Shown in pieces: positions 44,310 through 54,061 of a DNA stretch of 64,000 bases. Within the stretch, counting starts at the first letter, position 1. Each line of letters opens with the position of its first letter. The notes below the pieces were generated by a model that was not told the DNA's origin, searched no databases, and saw only the letters and a program-made list of their open reading frames with translations. Made by a program: the position numbers and the translations under genes. Source of the stretch: Porphyromonas macacae DSM 20710 = JCM 13914 (GTDB lineage: Bacteria; Bacteroidota; Bacteroidia; Bacteroidales; Porphyromonadaceae); the NCBI RefSeq assembly GCF_000379945.1, contig NZ_KB904149.1, positions 44,765-108,764 on the forward strand, in the 5' to 3' direction.

Positions 44310-44648
44310 TTAATATTTCCTGGCCTTCTTATATCCCATATCAGAGAGGATTTTAAGGATCTGTTCTCTCTTGTCTCCCTGGATGATAACGGCTCCGTCT
44401 TTTACAGAACCTCCCACGCCACATTTATGTTTGAGCTCTTTTGCCAAATCCTTCAAATCTTCATCCGGACCAACGAAGCCGCTCACCAGTGAGACTTCTT
44501 TACCGGAACGGTTTTTCTTATCCAAAGTAATTCGTAATTGCTGCTCGGCAGGAGGCAACAACTCCTCTTTTCCGGTCTCCTCTTCTGTATATCTGTAATT
44601 CGGGTCTGTGCTGTACAGCACACCCAGTCTTTTCTTCCAATCCGCCAT
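44310..44648 (-). CDS. SUI1-family translation initiation factor (YciH-like)
   Basis: The 112-residue protein has a short N-terminal segment and a C-terminal SUI1/eIF1 fold, with KCGVGGSVKDGAVIIQGDKRE near 83-103 as the family core and an ILSDMGYKKARKY ending. Bacterial homologues bind the small ribosomal subunit and modulate initiation. It lies 6 bp after the nucleoside kinase gene and 58 bp before DUF4301, in the same operon. Confidence 0.93.
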   Translation of the reverse strand: MADWKKRLGVLYSTDPNYRYTEEETGKEELLPPAEQQLRITLDKKNRSGKEVSLVSGFVGPDEDLKDLAKELKHKCGVGGSVKDGAVIIQGDKREQILKILSDMGYKKARKY

Positions 44649-44654
44649 TTTCTT

Positions 44655-46322
44655 TCAATATTTGAATGAGCTACCCCCAAGGAACTCTCTTACGATAGAG
44701 ATGCTGGGCAATAAATGCTCGGGAATAGAATAAAAGTAACGCAAAAAATCCAACAAACGATTGGCAGAAGCATACTCCGGCTCACTCTCGGGTACCTCTC
44801 GCAGTATAGGCTCGGCATAGGGTTTCAATGCCGCAAGTTCATACAGCATGGCGCTGTTGAACATCACATCGGCGTTCTCCTGATAAGGGAATACCCATTT
44901 TTCCTCTCCCTTGCGTACGCTCGGCCAGCGTCTGATAGTTTCCACGGCCGAATAACCGCGATAATTATAGTCCCGAACGATACGGCGTATCAATCTGTTG
45001 TCGGTACTGGGGATACGGTTATGCGCATCAAGAGCGATACCGGTCAGCGCACTCACATAAATTTTATACGTTTTCGATGGGTCTACATTCTCCAACAGCA
45101 ATGGATTAAGAGCATGTATACCCTCCATCATGAGTATTTCTCCGTCATTCAATTTTAATTTTTCTCCCCTAAAAACTCTTTTTCCAACACTAAAATCGAA
45201 CGAAGGCAAATCGACTTCCTCTCCATCCAGAATTCGAGTAAACTGTTCATTTAAGAAAGGCAGATCCAAAGCATACAAAGACTCAAAATCATACTCTCCT
45301 TTTTCATCGACGGGAGACAACTCCCTGTCGACAAAATAGTTATCCAAAGAAATCCCATGAGGTTTGAGCAGATTGGTTTTCAACTGTACCTGCAACCTTT
45401 TGCAGAATGTCGTCTTTCCGGACGAAGACGGCCCCGAAATCAGCACGACTCGCAAGCCCTCTTGATACTTCTTGGCTATTTCTGCCGAAATCTCGGCAAT
45501 ACGTTTTTCCTGAAAAGCCTCTGCCACCAGAATCATGTCCTCTACATCGTCGGCTCTGATCATGCGATTCAGATCTCCCACATACTTTGCGTCGACCACC
45601 GCAAGCAAACGGTTCTGAAAATCGAAAGCCTCACTCAGTTTGGGCTGTGAAATAAACGGTTTAAGCCGGGTGGTATCTTCGGGATCAGGAACGCGCAATA
45701 AGGCCCCCTTTTGATAAGGAACGAAATCGAAGAGATGCAAATACTCCGTAGACGGTACCAAACAATTGTAAAAATGGTCGATATAGCCGTCCAACTCATA
45801 ATAACGGGTATAAGCCGCACCGATAGATTCGAGGAGTTCGCAACGGTCTATATGATTTTCACTCCTGAAAAGTTTCAGTGCTTCTTCGGTACGGACGTTA
45901 TGTCCGTTAAAAACATGTTTTTCCCGGATAATCTGCTCGGCTTTCTGTTTAATGCGGAGGATATCTTCAGCGGTAACCTCATGCCCGTTGCGTATTTCAC
46001 AATAATAGCCATTGCTCAATGAGTGTTCGATATACAAATGGCAGTCAGGCATAATATCGTCTACGGCCTTACTGATGACAAAAAAAAGGGAGCGCACATA
46101 AGCCCTCATGCCATCTTCATCCTTAAGTCCGCAGAAAATGATATCCGCCGGCTCATATACTTTACGTGACAAACAGGTATCATGGTTATTGATTAAAGCA
46201 CACATAGGCTTAAATCCCAACAGGCTTTCGTAAAAATCGGCAACCTCGATTAAAGAAACGCCGATGGGAAACTCATCCGAACGGTCTAAATTCTTGCAGT
46301 ATAAAGTGATAGTCTCGATCAT
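44655..46322 (-). CDS. Nucleoside kinase (uridine kinase-like) with N-terminal TGS/threonyl-type domain
   Basis: The 555-residue protein has an N-terminal region of about 280 residues resembling the TGS and second-additional domains of threonyl-tRNA synthetase. A P-loop kinase domain follows, with Walker A GPSSSGKTT at 297-305, LDNYFVDRE, and MMEGIHALNP. This architecture is typical of the nucleoside kinase family in Bacteroidetes and Clostridia. It should phosphorylate uridine or a related nucleoside. It is the first gene of the minus-strand operon, divergent from the acetyltransferase gene. Confidence 0.9.
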   Translation of the reverse strand: MIETITLYCKNLDRSDEFPIGVSLIEVADFYESLLGFKPMCALINNHDTCLSRKVYEPADIIFCGLKDEDGMRAYVRSLFFVISKAVDDIMPDCHLYIEHSLSNGYYCEIRNGHEVTAEDILRIKQKAEQIIREKHVFNGHNVRTEEALKLFRSENHIDRCELLESIGAAYTRYYELDGYIDHFYNCLVPSTEYLHLFDFVPYQKGALLRVPDPEDTTRLKPFISQPKLSEAFDFQNRLLAVVDAKYVGDLNRMIRADDVEDMILVAEAFQEKRIAEISAEIAKKYQEGLRVVLISGPSSSGKTTFCKRLQVQLKTNLLKPHGISLDNYFVDRELSPVDEKGEYDFESLYALDLPFLNEQFTRILDGEEVDLPSFDFSVGKRVFRGEKLKLNDGEILMMEGIHALNPLLLENVDPSKTYKIYVSALTGIALDAHNRIPSTDNRLIRRIVRDYNYRGYSAVETIRRWPSVRKGEEKWVFPYQENADVMFNSAMLYELAALKPYAEPILREVPESEPEYASANRLLDFLRYFYSIPEHLLPSISIVREFLGGSSFKY

Positions 46323-46339
46323 GCTTCAAGTTATTTCGT

Positions 46340-46347
46340 TATTTTTG
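46340..46347 (+). promoter_or_regulatory. -7 box for the acetyltransferase-parE genes
   Basis: TATTTTTG matches TAnnTTTG in the 100-bp divergent gap, 76 bp before the plus-strand start. Confidence 0.45.
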
Positions 46348-46422
46348 TGAATAAAGATAACAAATACTAAAGAGGGAAAGAATTCTCCGACGTATCTAAC
46401 AGAAAATAAACCTAAAATAACT

Positions 46423-47550
46423 ATGACGGTAGAGGTTAAACAAATATTTGATAAATCGGACCTTAAAAAGTTCGTCAAATTCAATTTGGAACTTTATAAA
46501 GATAATCCGTATCATGTGCCCGGGCTCATCGATGATGAACTAACGACGTTGGACCCCAACAAAAACCCGGCATTCGAATTTTGTGAAGCCGCTTACTTCC
46601 TGGCCTACAAAAATGGCGAAATCGTCGGACGTATTGCAGGCATCATCAACCATAAAGCCAATGAAACCTGGAACCAGAACAATGCACGCTTCGGATGGGT
46701 CGATTTCATAAACGACAACGAAGTGGTGGATGCTTTGTTTAATGCCGTAACGGCCTGGGCTCTTTCAAAAGGGAAAGACATGCTCCAAGGGCCTATGGGG
46801 TTCACGGATATGGATCACGAAGGCATGCTCATCGAAGGTTTCGACCAAATGGGTACGATGGCTACGATATACAACTATGCATATTACCCGAAACAGCTGG
46901 AGCGTTTAGGTTTTATAAAAGATCAGGACTGGAAAGAATACAAGATATACGTTCCCAAAGAAGTACCGGAAAAACACCTGCGTATCTCCAGTGTGGTAAG
47001 GCAAAAATACGGTCTGAAAACACTAAAGTTCAAGAATAAAAAAGAACTCATGCCTTATGCACACCGTATTTTTCAGACACTGAACAAAGCATACTCCAAC
47101 ATTTACGGTTTTTCCGAACTCACGGATGCTCAGGTGGATTACTATGTAAAAATCTACATTCCCATGGTGCGTCTGGACTACATTACAGCCATTATACGTG
47201 AGAAAGACGACGAAGTCGTGGGCTTTGCCATTACCATACCGAACCTGAGCCATGCCCTCAAAAAAGCAAAGGGCAGCATCTGGCCATGGGGAATCGTCCA
47301 TTTGCTGAAAGCCATGTATGGCAAGAACAAAATCATAGACTTCTACCTTATAGGCGTTATTCCGGAATACCAGAATAAGGGAGTAAACGCTCTATTGTTC
47401 GATGACCTTATCCCCATCTACCAAAAAAACGGCATCCATTATGCAGAAAGCAACCCCGAGTTAGAGACAAATATGGCCGTGCAGATGCAATGGAACTATT
47501 TTGAAAGAAAACATCACAAAACCCGTCGCGCATACATCAAGCGCATCTAA
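46423..47550 (+). CDS. GNAT-like acetyltransferase family protein
   Basis: The 375-residue protein has two GNAT-like halves. The N-terminal part carries NGEIVGRIAGIINHKANE. The C-terminal part has FAITIPNLSHALKKAK and IDFYLIGVIPEYQNKGVNALLFDDL, the latter resembling the acetyl-CoA-binding Q/RxxGxG/A segment of GNATs. The acceptor is unknown. Nine bases separate its stop from parE, so both are co-transcribed, but a functional link is not obvious. Confidence 0.8.
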   Translation: MTVEVKQIFDKSDLKKFVKFNLELYKDNPYHVPGLIDDELTTLDPNKNPAFEFCEAAYFLAYKNGEIVGRIAGIINHKANETWNQNNARFGWVDFINDNEVVDALFNAVTAWALSKGKDMLQGPMGFTDMDHEGMLIEGFDQMGTMATIYNYAYYPKQLERLGFIKDQDWKEYKIYVPKEVPEKHLRISSVVRQKYGLKTLKFKNKKELMPYAHRIFQTLNKAYSNIYGFSELTDAQVDYYVKIYIPMVRLDYITAIIREKDDEVVGFAITIPNLSHALKKAKGSIWPWGIVHLLKAMYGKNKIIDFYLIGVIPEYQNKGVNALLFDDLIPIYQKNGIHYAESNPELETNMAVQMQWNYFERKHHKTRRAYIKRI

Positions 47551-47559
47551 AAGCCGAAC

Positions 47560-49500
47560 ATGGAAGAAAATATTGTTTTTTCACAAACCGATTATACAGA
47601 AAGCGATATAAAAACACTTGAGTGGGACGAACACATTCGTCGCCGCCCGGGTATGTACATTGGAAAACTGGGAGACGGATCGCATCCGGACGACGGTATC
47701 TACGTGCTCCTGAAAGAAGTCATAGACAACTCTATAGACGAGTTTGTAATGGGTTGCGGCAAACGTATAGATATTACAATCGAACCCAACGGATACTGTG
47801 TGGTCAGAGACCACGGCCGGGGCATACCCATCGGGAAACTGATCGATGCAACCAGCAAAATGAATACCGGAGCAAAGATAGATTCGGCCGCTTTCAAAAA
47901 ATCCGTCGGGCTGAATGGCGTAGGTATCAAAGCGGTCAATGCCCTGAGTACCACATTCCAGGTTACGGTATGGTACAACGGACAGACAAAAACGGTCAAA
48001 TACAACCGGGCACAATTGATCGAAGAGAGCGAAACTGCTGCGGCACAAGAATATGAAACAGGTACGGAAGTACGTTTCCACCCGGACAACGAACTATTCA
48101 AAAACTATGAATACCGTCTGGATTTCGTAGAGGCCATGATCAAGAACTACAGCTTTCTGAACATAGGGCTGACAATCACGCTGAACGGCAAGAAATATCT
48201 TTCCAGAAACGGGCTGCAAGATCTTTTGGAGGATAACATGACGGGAGAGCCTCTCTACCCCATCATCCACCTTATGGGGCACGATATCGAAGTGGCCATA
48301 ACGCACACCAATCAGTACGGCGAAGAGTTCTACAGTTACGTAAACGGTCAGTATACCACACAGGGAGGCACTCATTTGTCAGCCTTTCGAGAACAGGCGG
48401 CACGCGTTATCAAAGAATTTTTCGGCAAGAACTACGACTACTCCGATATTAGAACGGGTATGGTCGCAGCCATTAGTTTGAAAGTGGAAGAGCCGGTATT
48501 CGAAAGCCAGACAAAAACGAAACTCGGCTCAAGAGACATGGCCCCCAACGGACCCACAGTACAAAAGTTCATTGGCGATTTCCTAAAAAAAGAACTGGAC
48601 AACTATTTGCATATACATACCGAACATGCGGAACTGATGCAGCAGAAAATCCAGATTAGCGAGCGCGAAAGAAAGGCCATGAGCGGTGTAACGAAACTGG
48701 CCAGGGAGCGGGCGAAAAAAGCCAATCTTCACAATAAAAAACTCAGAGACTGTACTCAGCACCTGAACGACCCCAAAGCCAAAACGCCGGAACTTACAAG
48801 TATCTTTATTACGGAGGGGAACTCGGCCAGCGGATCCATTACCACCAGTAGAGATCCCAACCTGCAAGCCGTATTCAGCTTAAGAGGAAAACCGCTCAAC
48901 AGCTACGGACTAACGAAGAAAGTGGTCTATGAAAACGAGGAATTCAATCTTCTGCAGGCTGCACTCAATATAGAAGACGGTCTGGACGGACTCCGGTATA
49001 ACCGCGTCATCATCGCTACCGATGCAGATGATGACGGTATGCACATCCGGTTGCTCCTCATTACGTTTTTCCTTCAATTCTTCCCGGATTTGGTCCGCCA
49101 CGGACATGTCTATATTTTAGAGACACCGCTTTACCGGGTTTCCGTGCCGGATACAACGACATCAAAAAATATCTTTCTGAATGAGGGTTCGGGCAGAAAA
49201 GCTAAAAACAGCAAAGCGGCAACAGAGGAAAACAATAAATCGATCTACTGTTACTCCGAAACTGAAAAACAGGAGGCACTAAAAAAACTGGGCAAAAAAG
49301 CACACATCACCCGATTCAAAGGTTTGGGAGAAATTTCAGCCGATGAGTTTAAGGAGCTGATTTGCGAAGAAAACATCAGGCTTGAACCCATTACGATGAA
49401 AAAAGAGGACAACATCAGTCAAATGCTGTCTTTCTATATGGGCAAAAATACACCTGACAGACAAAACTTCATCATAGACAATCTGGTAATAGACGATTGA
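47560..49500 (+). CDS. parE: DNA topoisomerase IV subunit B
   Basis: The 646-residue type IIA topoisomerase ATPase subunit has the GHKL motifs [18 protein letters not shown] and [12 protein letters not shown]. The transducer lysine segment is [16 protein letters not shown]. The Toprim acidic triad is TEGNSASG and [12 protein letters not shown], and [15 protein letters not shown] closes the C-terminus. It decatenates daughter chromosomes together with ParC, which is not encoded in this window. The length and the absence of the E. coli GyrB insertion favour ParE over GyrB, though naming by length alone has some risk. Confidence 0.92.
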   Translation: MEENIVFSQTDYTESDIKTLEWDEHIRRRPGMYIGKLGDGSHPDDGIYVLLKEVIDNSIDEFVMGCGKRIDITIEPNGYCVVRDHGRGIPIGKLIDATSKMNTGAKIDSAAFKKSVGLNGVGIKAVNALSTTFQVTVWYNGQTKTVKYNRAQLIEESETAAAQEYETGTEVRFHPDNELFKNYEYRLDFVEAMIKNYSFLNIGLTITLNGKKYLSRNGLQDLLEDNMTGEPLYPIIHLMGHDIEVAITHTNQYGEEFYSYVNGQYTTQGGTHLSAFREQAARVIKEFFGKNYDYSDIRTGMVAAISLKVEEPVFESQTKTKLGSRDMAPNGPTVQKFIGDFLKKELDNYLHIHTEHAELMQQKIQISERERKAMSGVTKLARERAKKANLHNKKLRDCTQHLNDPKAKTPELTSIFITEGNSASGSITTSRDPNLQAVFSLRGKPLNSYGLTKKVVYENEEFNLLQAALNIEDGLDGLRYNRVIIATDADDDGMHIRLLLITFFLQFFPDLVRHGHVYILETPLYRVSVPDTTTSKNIFLNEGSGRKAKNSKAATEENNKSIYCYSETEKQEALKKLGKKAHITRFKGLGEISADEFKELICEENIRLEPITMKKEDNISQMLSFYMGKNTPDRQNFIIDNLVIDD

Positions 49501-49628
49501 TCCAACATATAGGCCCGGCTGAAATCTTCAATTCCTGCAAACAGGATTATTATCATCTTTGTGAAATCTCACGTCAAAAAACCTGAGATGAACACAACTT
49601 TTATCCACTCTGAAGAGAGTAAAAATTC
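49501..49628. other. Spacer after parE
   Basis: No gene and no clear terminator were found directly after the parE stop. The dispersed repeat copy 2 and a strong hairpin follow. Confidence 0.3.
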
Positions 49629-49705
49629 TTTGCCTGACGGTTGAAAATCCTTGTTAAGGAAAATAAAAATCCAAGTTAACTTCGTTGAAAATTCTTCAGG
49701 CAAAG
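49629..49705. repeat. Dispersed intergenic repeat, copy 2
   Basis: It is bounded by TTTGCCTGACGG and TCAGGCAAAG, which are partial inverted ends. It contains the 28-base core (49665-49692) identical to copy 1 at 33034-33061. It lacks the palindromic insertion present in copy 1. Confidence 0.75.
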
Positions 49706-49818
49706 GATTTTGACCCCATATCTCACTCTAAAGAAACGTTACGGATATTAGGAAAAAAACAGAATGTTGAGGCTGTGTTAAAACTCCATCCTCCCTAAAT
49801 CAACTATCATTTGTAAAG

Positions 49819-49863
49819 AACAATCGCTATCAAAGAGCTAAAAACTCAATGATAGCGATTGTT
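49819..49863 (+). terminator. Strong hairpin in the parE-VOC gap
   Basis: AACAATCGCTATCA and TGATAGCGATTGTT form a perfect 14-bp stem with a 17-nt loop, followed by TTATTT. It is the best terminator candidate after parE, although 319 bp beyond its stop. Confidence 0.7.
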
Positions 49864-49962
49864 TTATTTGAAGAGTCTGTCACTTATATCGAATTTATGT
49901 TATGGAATTCTGTAAATTTACTGTTGAAGGCTATCGGATAAAAATCATTAAAAAACTGAAGA

Positions 49963-50397
49963 ATGAATAAGATAACATGTATTTGCCTTGGAGTTCGCGA
50001 TATGAAACGAGCCATAAAGTTCTATCGGGACGGACTCGGCTTTAAGACCAATGAGAAAAGCGATAACCCTCACGTCATATTTTTCAATACGCCCGGCACA
50101 AAGTTCGAACTTTATCCACTCGACCTGCTATCCAAAGATATCGACAAAGCCAATCCACCGAAAGTTGCCAACGGCTTTGCAGGGATTACTCTGGCCTACA
50201 ATGTGGAGCAACAAAAAGAAGTGGATGAAGTGGTTGAGCTGGTACGACACGCCGGAGGAACGGTAGTCAAGGAGCCGACAGAGACTTTTTGGGGTGGCTA
50301 CCATGCTTACTTTACAGACCTTGACGGATACTATTGGGAAGTGGTTTGGGGAGCGATGTTCGAATATGATGAGAATGGTCTGCTCAAAGACTTGTAA
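49963..50397 (+). CDS. VOC (glyoxalase/bleomycin resistance) superfamily protein
   Basis: The 144-residue protein has paired beta-alpha-beta-beta-beta modules: it starts ITCICLGVRDMKRAIKFYRDGLGF, and its second half is HAGGTVVKEPTETFWGGYHAYFTDLDGYYWEVVWG. The histidine, tyrosine and late glutamate (WEVVW) are in metal-site positions for this fold. VOC proteins include glyoxalase I, dioxygenases and drug-binding proteins; the substrate here is unknown. It starts an accessory stretch that also holds a broken second VOC gene. Confidence 0.92.
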   Translation: MNKITCICLGVRDMKRAIKFYRDGLGFKTNEKSDNPHVIFFNTPGTKFELYPLDLLSKDIDKANPPKVANGFAGITLAYNVEQQKEVDEVVELVRHAGGTVVKEPTETFWGGYHAYFTDLDGYYWEVVWGAMFEYDENGLLKDL

Positions 50398-50437
50398 GCT
50401 CTTCACTCATCAGATTTTATAGTGCAAAGATAAAAAT

Positions 50438-50695
50438 ATGAGCAATCCTCAGAAAAACATCATCATCGAAAATCTCTGCTACACGGAGCTTGTCTACAAC
50501 AGGATAAACCGTAAGCTGGGGCTTTGCCTCTCCTCCAAAGAGATCAGGGAATTTATCTCAGGTGTCATTGGACGAACAGATGAAACACATTTTCTGCAAA
50601 AAGGCAAGAACTATTACATCGTTAACGAAACGGAACACATTCGCATCACCGTTAATTCAAACACATACAGAGTCATCACAGCAGATAAAATTTAA
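50438..50695 (+). CDS. DUF3781 family protein
   Basis: The 85-residue cytoplasmic protein matches DUF3781 by its blocks ENLCYTELVYNRINRKLGL, GRTDETHFLQKGKNYYI and NSNTYRVITADKI. I recall this family mostly from Firmicutes and mobile contexts; no function is known. It follows the VOC gene by 40 bp. Confidence 0.85.
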   Translation: MSNPQKNIIIENLCYTELVYNRINRKLGLCLSSKEIREFISGVIGRTDETHFLQKGKNYYIVNETEHIRITVNSNTYRVITADKI

Positions 50696-50837
50696 GTATC
50701 ATAAAAGAATTTACAGTTTGCAAGACAAACAACCCAATACTGAATAGGGAATGACACTTAGTATCATCGATCCTAAGATTTCTGCATAGGACATATTTCC
50801 ATGGTTGTACAGTCCTATTCGTCCGACAGCCGGCAAA

Positions 50838-50993
50838 ATGAGCGATAAAATTGTTCTGACCGAAAATATCACCGAAAAGAAGAAGTATGTATTTTGGGAT
50901 ATGGCAACTTCTTCCTTGTTGTGGAGAAAAGAGCGCATGGACGAGAATAATAAACAACAAGCCGTTTTCAAAGTAATTATGGAGAAAAGATAA
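50838..50993 (+). CDS. Short orphan ORF upstream of the AlkD-like gene
   Basis: A 51-residue frame (MSDKIVLTENITEKKKYVFW...) ends TAA overlapping the ATG of the next gene (TAATG), an arrangement typical of real coupled genes. A TTG at 50805 would add 11 residues. I do not recognise it; it may be a truncated C-terminal piece of a larger gene whose 5' part has been lost. A minus-strand frame across the same region was judged less likely. Confidence 0.35.
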   Translation: MSDKIVLTENITEKKKYVFWDMATSSLLWRKERMDENNKQQAVFKVIMEKR

Positions 50994-51622
50994 TGAAAAC
51001 AGAGATTAATAATATACTCAATCGAATACAGCAAATCGAACATGGCTTTCAACACATCAACAGTGGAGCGGATGAAATGTTGGCGATGTTCTCAAAGGAA
51101 CAATGTTTTGATTTTGCATGCCAGCTATTCAAACAGGAAACCTATCAAGCACGAATGTTGGCAACTGCAATACTGGGGCGTTTAGCAGCGGAAAATAATG
51201 ATGCTCTTTCTTTTCTGAAAAAGCAAGTAAGCATCGATGAAAATTGGCGTGTACAGGAAATGCTTGCAAAGGCTTTTGATGAAGTATGCAAAAATAGAGG
51301 CTATGAAATGTCCTTGCCGCTCATCAAAGAATGGCTGAATGACGATAACCCGAATGTTATCCGTGCAGTAACGGAGGGGTTGAGGATTTGGACGAGCCGC
51401 CCTTTTTTCAAAGAAAATCCATCGGTTGCCATTGAACTAATCAGCAAGCATAAAGCACATGAAAACGAGTACCTCAGGAAATCTGTGGGAAATGCCTTGA
51501 AAGATATTGGCAAGAAGCACAAGGGGTTAGTTCTGGAAGAACTGAACACTTGGGATTTGTCAAACCCTTTGATTCAATTCACACATAAACATGCAATAAA
51601 ACAGTTAGATAAGAAGAAATAA
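50993..51622 (+). CDS. DNA alkylation repair / HEAT-repeat protein (AlkD-like)
   Basis: The 209-residue, all-helical protein has HEAT-like repeats (ARMLATAILGRLAAE near 45, NWRVQEMLAKAFDEVCK near 83, NVIRAVTEGLRIWTSRPFF near 118). These match the DNA_alkylation (AlkC/AlkD) family, in which HEAT repeats cradle damaged DNA and excise N3/N7-alkylated bases. The W-x-VQE segment and the final repeat LRKSVGNALKDIGKKH fit. Its ATG overlaps the stop of the short ORF upstream. Confidence 0.85.
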   Translation: MKTEINNILNRIQQIEHGFQHINSGADEMLAMFSKEQCFDFACQLFKQETYQARMLATAILGRLAAENNDALSFLKKQVSIDENWRVQEMLAKAFDEVCKNRGYEMSLPLIKEWLNDDNPNVIRAVTEGLRIWTSRPFFKENPSVAIELISKHKAHENEYLRKSVGNALKDIGKKHKGLVLEELNTWDLSNPLIQFTHKHAIKQLDKKK

Positions 51623-51623
51623 A

Positions 51624-51705
51624 ATGAATTACGATAATTTTTCTACCCATCGGAGAACTTTGAAGAAAGCAAGAAATTCCACACAGAAGTTTTAGAAGCA
51701 CACGG
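51624..51705 (+). pseudogene. Fragment of a VOC-family gene
   Basis: It opens MNYDNF and, after a frame change, continues FYPSENFEESKKFHTEVL, which is the start of a glyoxalase/VOC protein. It then breaks off at about 51705, where the sequence joins a different gene fragment. Only the first ~27 residues remain. Confidence 0.65.
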
Positions 51706-51923
51706 GCAACGGTCTTGACCAACTCAAACAATGGGGCGGTGAAAGTTATACGAATGAGACCGGCTATGTAGATGTGAAAGCTGTCAGTGACGGAAATATC
51801 GTTACGGCAAACGGTTTGGGCCATTTGGAGTTTACTCGCAAATTGCTATATCTTCTGGGAGCCAGTACTCCGAAGAATATTGCTTCGTGGTACGCTTTTT
51901 TCAAAAAAGGATTTTATCGATAA
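51696..51923 (+). pseudogene. C-terminal fragment of a DJ-1/PfpI family gene
   Basis: The frame reads GLDQLKQWGGESYTN, then DGNIVTANGLGHLEFTRKLL and finally WYAFFKKGFYR before its stop. These blocks resemble the last third of DJ-1/PfpI-type glutamine amidotransferase-like proteins. The 5' two-thirds with the nucleophile cysteine are missing. It is joined to the VOC fragment by a deletion. Confidence 0.65.
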
Positions 51924-52024
51924 AATAAACGGCTATGGGTGATGATATAATATGAGTTAGTCAAGATTTACTTCAATTTATTGTTTGTTTACGTTCATTC
52001 GTAAATGAAATTGCTTCGCTTTTT

Positions 52025-53386
52025 CTAAGTACGAACAATCAACCTTTGACCAACTCTTAATTTATTGGATTTCAAGCCATTCAATCGCTTCAAGGTGCCC
52101 ACGGTCATATGGTGTTTTTTGGCTATTTTACCCAAAGTATCTCCTTTTCTCACCCTGTAATACTTCGTGGAGGAGGTACTCATACCGAAATCCGAAGTTT
52201 TATCCGCTCCGGCCATATCCACAGAAACGACAGACCGCTCCGAAAACAAAGAATCTCTCTTGGCATCCAACATAAAAACGGCTCCTACCGGCAGTCTCAG
52301 AGGATAAGGTTTCACATTGCCCGGAATTACTTTACGTTTGTACTGGGGGTTAAGGATGCGTATGTCTTCATGGCTGACACCGGACAACTCATGCACACGG
52401 TCGAAGGTTAAAGATTTATTCACCATGATCGTATCCGTAGCAATCGGCGTCCCGACTTCATAAGAACCGATTTGGTGCTCCTTATGATACGACATCGCAT
52501 AGTAAGCACCGATAAATAAAGGAACATACCTGCGGGTTTCGCGTGGCAAATACGGATACAACTTCCAAAAATCCCGGCTCCCTCCGGCTCTGCGAATAGC
52601 ACTGTTTACACGTCCGGGACCGCAGTTGTAGGCAGCTATAACGAGAAGCCAGTCTCCATAAATATTATACATATCGCGCAAATATTTGGCCGCTGCCTCC
52701 GTACTCTGCGAAAGAGACATACGCTCATCCACAAGGCTGTTTATATCCAAGCCATAGATTTTTCCGGTAGGAAGCATAAATTGCCACAATCCGGCAGCAC
52801 CTGCCGGAGAAACGGCCACCGGGTTCAAACCCGATTCTATAATAGTGAGATATTTAAGCTCAATGGGCAATTGATAACGGTCGAAGATCTGATCCATCAG
52901 GGGAAAGTAAAGATCTCCGATGGTAAGAACCGAACTGATCAGCCCGGATCGTTTATACAAAAACATCTCGATAGCATCTTTTACCCACACATTATAAGTC
53001 AAAGGAATAGCCGTGGGCAATTTGGAGAGACGCTGTACATAAACGCTATCGGGTATATTATGATTTTTCGGTAAAGACGACACATGGCTATTACGTTTCT
53101 TCGTATAACCGGCATGCCACGTCTTGATGAGTTGCTCCAGATCTTTATCATAAGACAGTGGCAAACTCATGTCATCATTCGATGAGGCCGGTCTTTGCAA
53201 TGTTTTTCCGTCCAAAGTATCGACAGCTGCCGTAGCCAAACTGTCGCCATGGCTTGTCTTAACCGTTCTTGTTATACGTGCTGCTCCGTGTTGCACAAAC
53301 TGCGCCTGTGTAAACGTCTGCACAAAAACAAACAATACACAGAACAAAAACAACGGAGATATTCGCTTCGATGATTTCAATATCAT
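52025..53386 (-). CDS. mltD: Membrane-bound lytic murein transglycosylase D-like, with LysM
   Basis: The 453-residue protein (start 53386; an upstream ATG at 53407 would overlap the DUF5683 gene) has an N-terminal signal or anchor (SPLFLFCVLFVFVQTFTQA). Its SLT/MltD domain carries the catalytic glutamate in IIESGLNPVAVSPAGAAGLWQ and the later PRETRRYVPLFIGAYYA. A LysM-like segment and a clear C-terminal LysM (YYRVRKGDTLGKIAKKH) follow. It cleaves the glycan backbone of peptidoglycan to 1,6-anhydro products. It is the last gene of a parA-parB-DUF5683-mltD operon. Confidence 0.93.
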   Translation of the reverse strand: MILKSSKRISPLFLFCVLFVFVQTFTQAQFVQHGAARITRTVKTSHGDSLATAAVDTLDGKTLQRPASSNDDMSLPLSYDKDLEQLIKTWHAGYTKKRNSHVSSLPKNHNIPDSVYVQRLSKLPTAIPLTYNVWVKDAIEMFLYKRSGLISSVLTIGDLYFPLMDQIFDRYQLPIELKYLTIIESGLNPVAVSPAGAAGLWQFMLPTGKIYGLDINSLVDERMSLSQSTEAAAKYLRDMYNIYGDWLLVIAAYNCGPGRVNSAIRRAGGSRDFWKLYPYLPRETRRYVPLFIGAYYAMSYHKEHQIGSYEVGTPIATDTIMVNKSLTFDRVHELSGVSHEDIRILNPQYKRKVIPGNVKPYPLRLPVGAVFMLDAKRDSLFSERSVVSVDMAGADKTSDFGMSTSSTKYYRVRKGDTLGKIAKKHHMTVGTLKRLNGLKSNKLRVGQRLIVRT

Positions 53387-53388
53387 TT

Positions 53389-54060
53389 TCAAAAAAGTAA
53401 ACTGCAAGATACACCCAATTGCGGGATTTGCATCGGTTGATTGCTCATTTGCACATCGGGAGCAATTCGCATGGTAAGATCGGGAGTGATGTCGAACTCA
53501 TACAGTTCGGCATCCACATAAGCATCCAAAATGGAAAGAAGATAGACCCCCGCAGTAACAATAATACTTAAATCGCGGTATCGCCTGAAAGTATCGTTAC
53601 CCCTCTTGAGCGGTTCTTTCAGATGGCCGTATTTGGCATAATCTTCCGGTTTGGTACCGGGCGGAGCAAAGTCCAGCCATGCGGTATTCTTTGACGGATC
53701 TTCACTCAAAAAATCCCGGTAGGCATTGCGGTACTCATTATATGTTTTGGTATTCCAGATAAGGGCATAAGTACATGCTGTGAAAGCTCCGTAAACAATG
53801 GGTAACTTCCAATATTTGCGGTTATAAATCTGGCCACCGCCCGGAATAAGGCCGAAGAGAATGGAGTATTTAGAATTCGGCTTCCAATATCCCAAGGATA
53901 CCGTATCTGATTTAACAGGCGCAATATTGTTTCCGGGGTTCACGGTTTGGTTCCGCTCCACCAACAGACTATCCGCCAACTGCTGCTCTGCCTCTAAAAC
54001 TTCTACAGAAAAGAAACAAACAGCACAGACTATCGCCAAAATTCTTAAATACCTGTTCAT
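53389..54060 (-). CDS. DUF5683 membrane/envelope protein
   Basis: The 223-residue protein has a signal peptide (MNRYLRILAIVCAVCFFSVEVLEA). The DUF5683 core is KYSILFGLIPGGGQIYNRKYWKLPIVYGAF (about 64-93), with further hydrophobic segments near 160-175. The C-terminus ends LGVSCSLLF like a beta strand. It is one base from parB and 2 bp from mltD, the conserved order in Bacteroidetes. It may link segregation and envelope growth genetically, but no molecular role is established. Confidence 0.88.
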   Translation of the reverse strand: MNRYLRILAIVCAVCFFSVEVLEAEQQLADSLLVERNQTVNPGNNIAPVKSDTVSLGYWKPNSKYSILFGLIPGGGQIYNRKYWKLPIVYGAFTACTYALIWNTKTYNEYRNAYRDFLSEDPSKNTAWLDFAPPGTKPEDYAKYGHLKEPLKRGNDTFRRYRDLSIIVTAGVYLLSILDAYVDAELYEFDITPDLTMRIAPDVQMSNQPMQIPQLGVSCSLLF

Positions 54061-54061
54061 A

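Noticed and set aside
50711..51055. Minus-strand 114-residue hydrophobic frame
   Set aside because: It overlaps the start of the AlkD-like gene and the coupled short ORF; hydrophobicity comes from the AT-rich complement. The tail is somewhat membrane-like, so it is not fully excluded.
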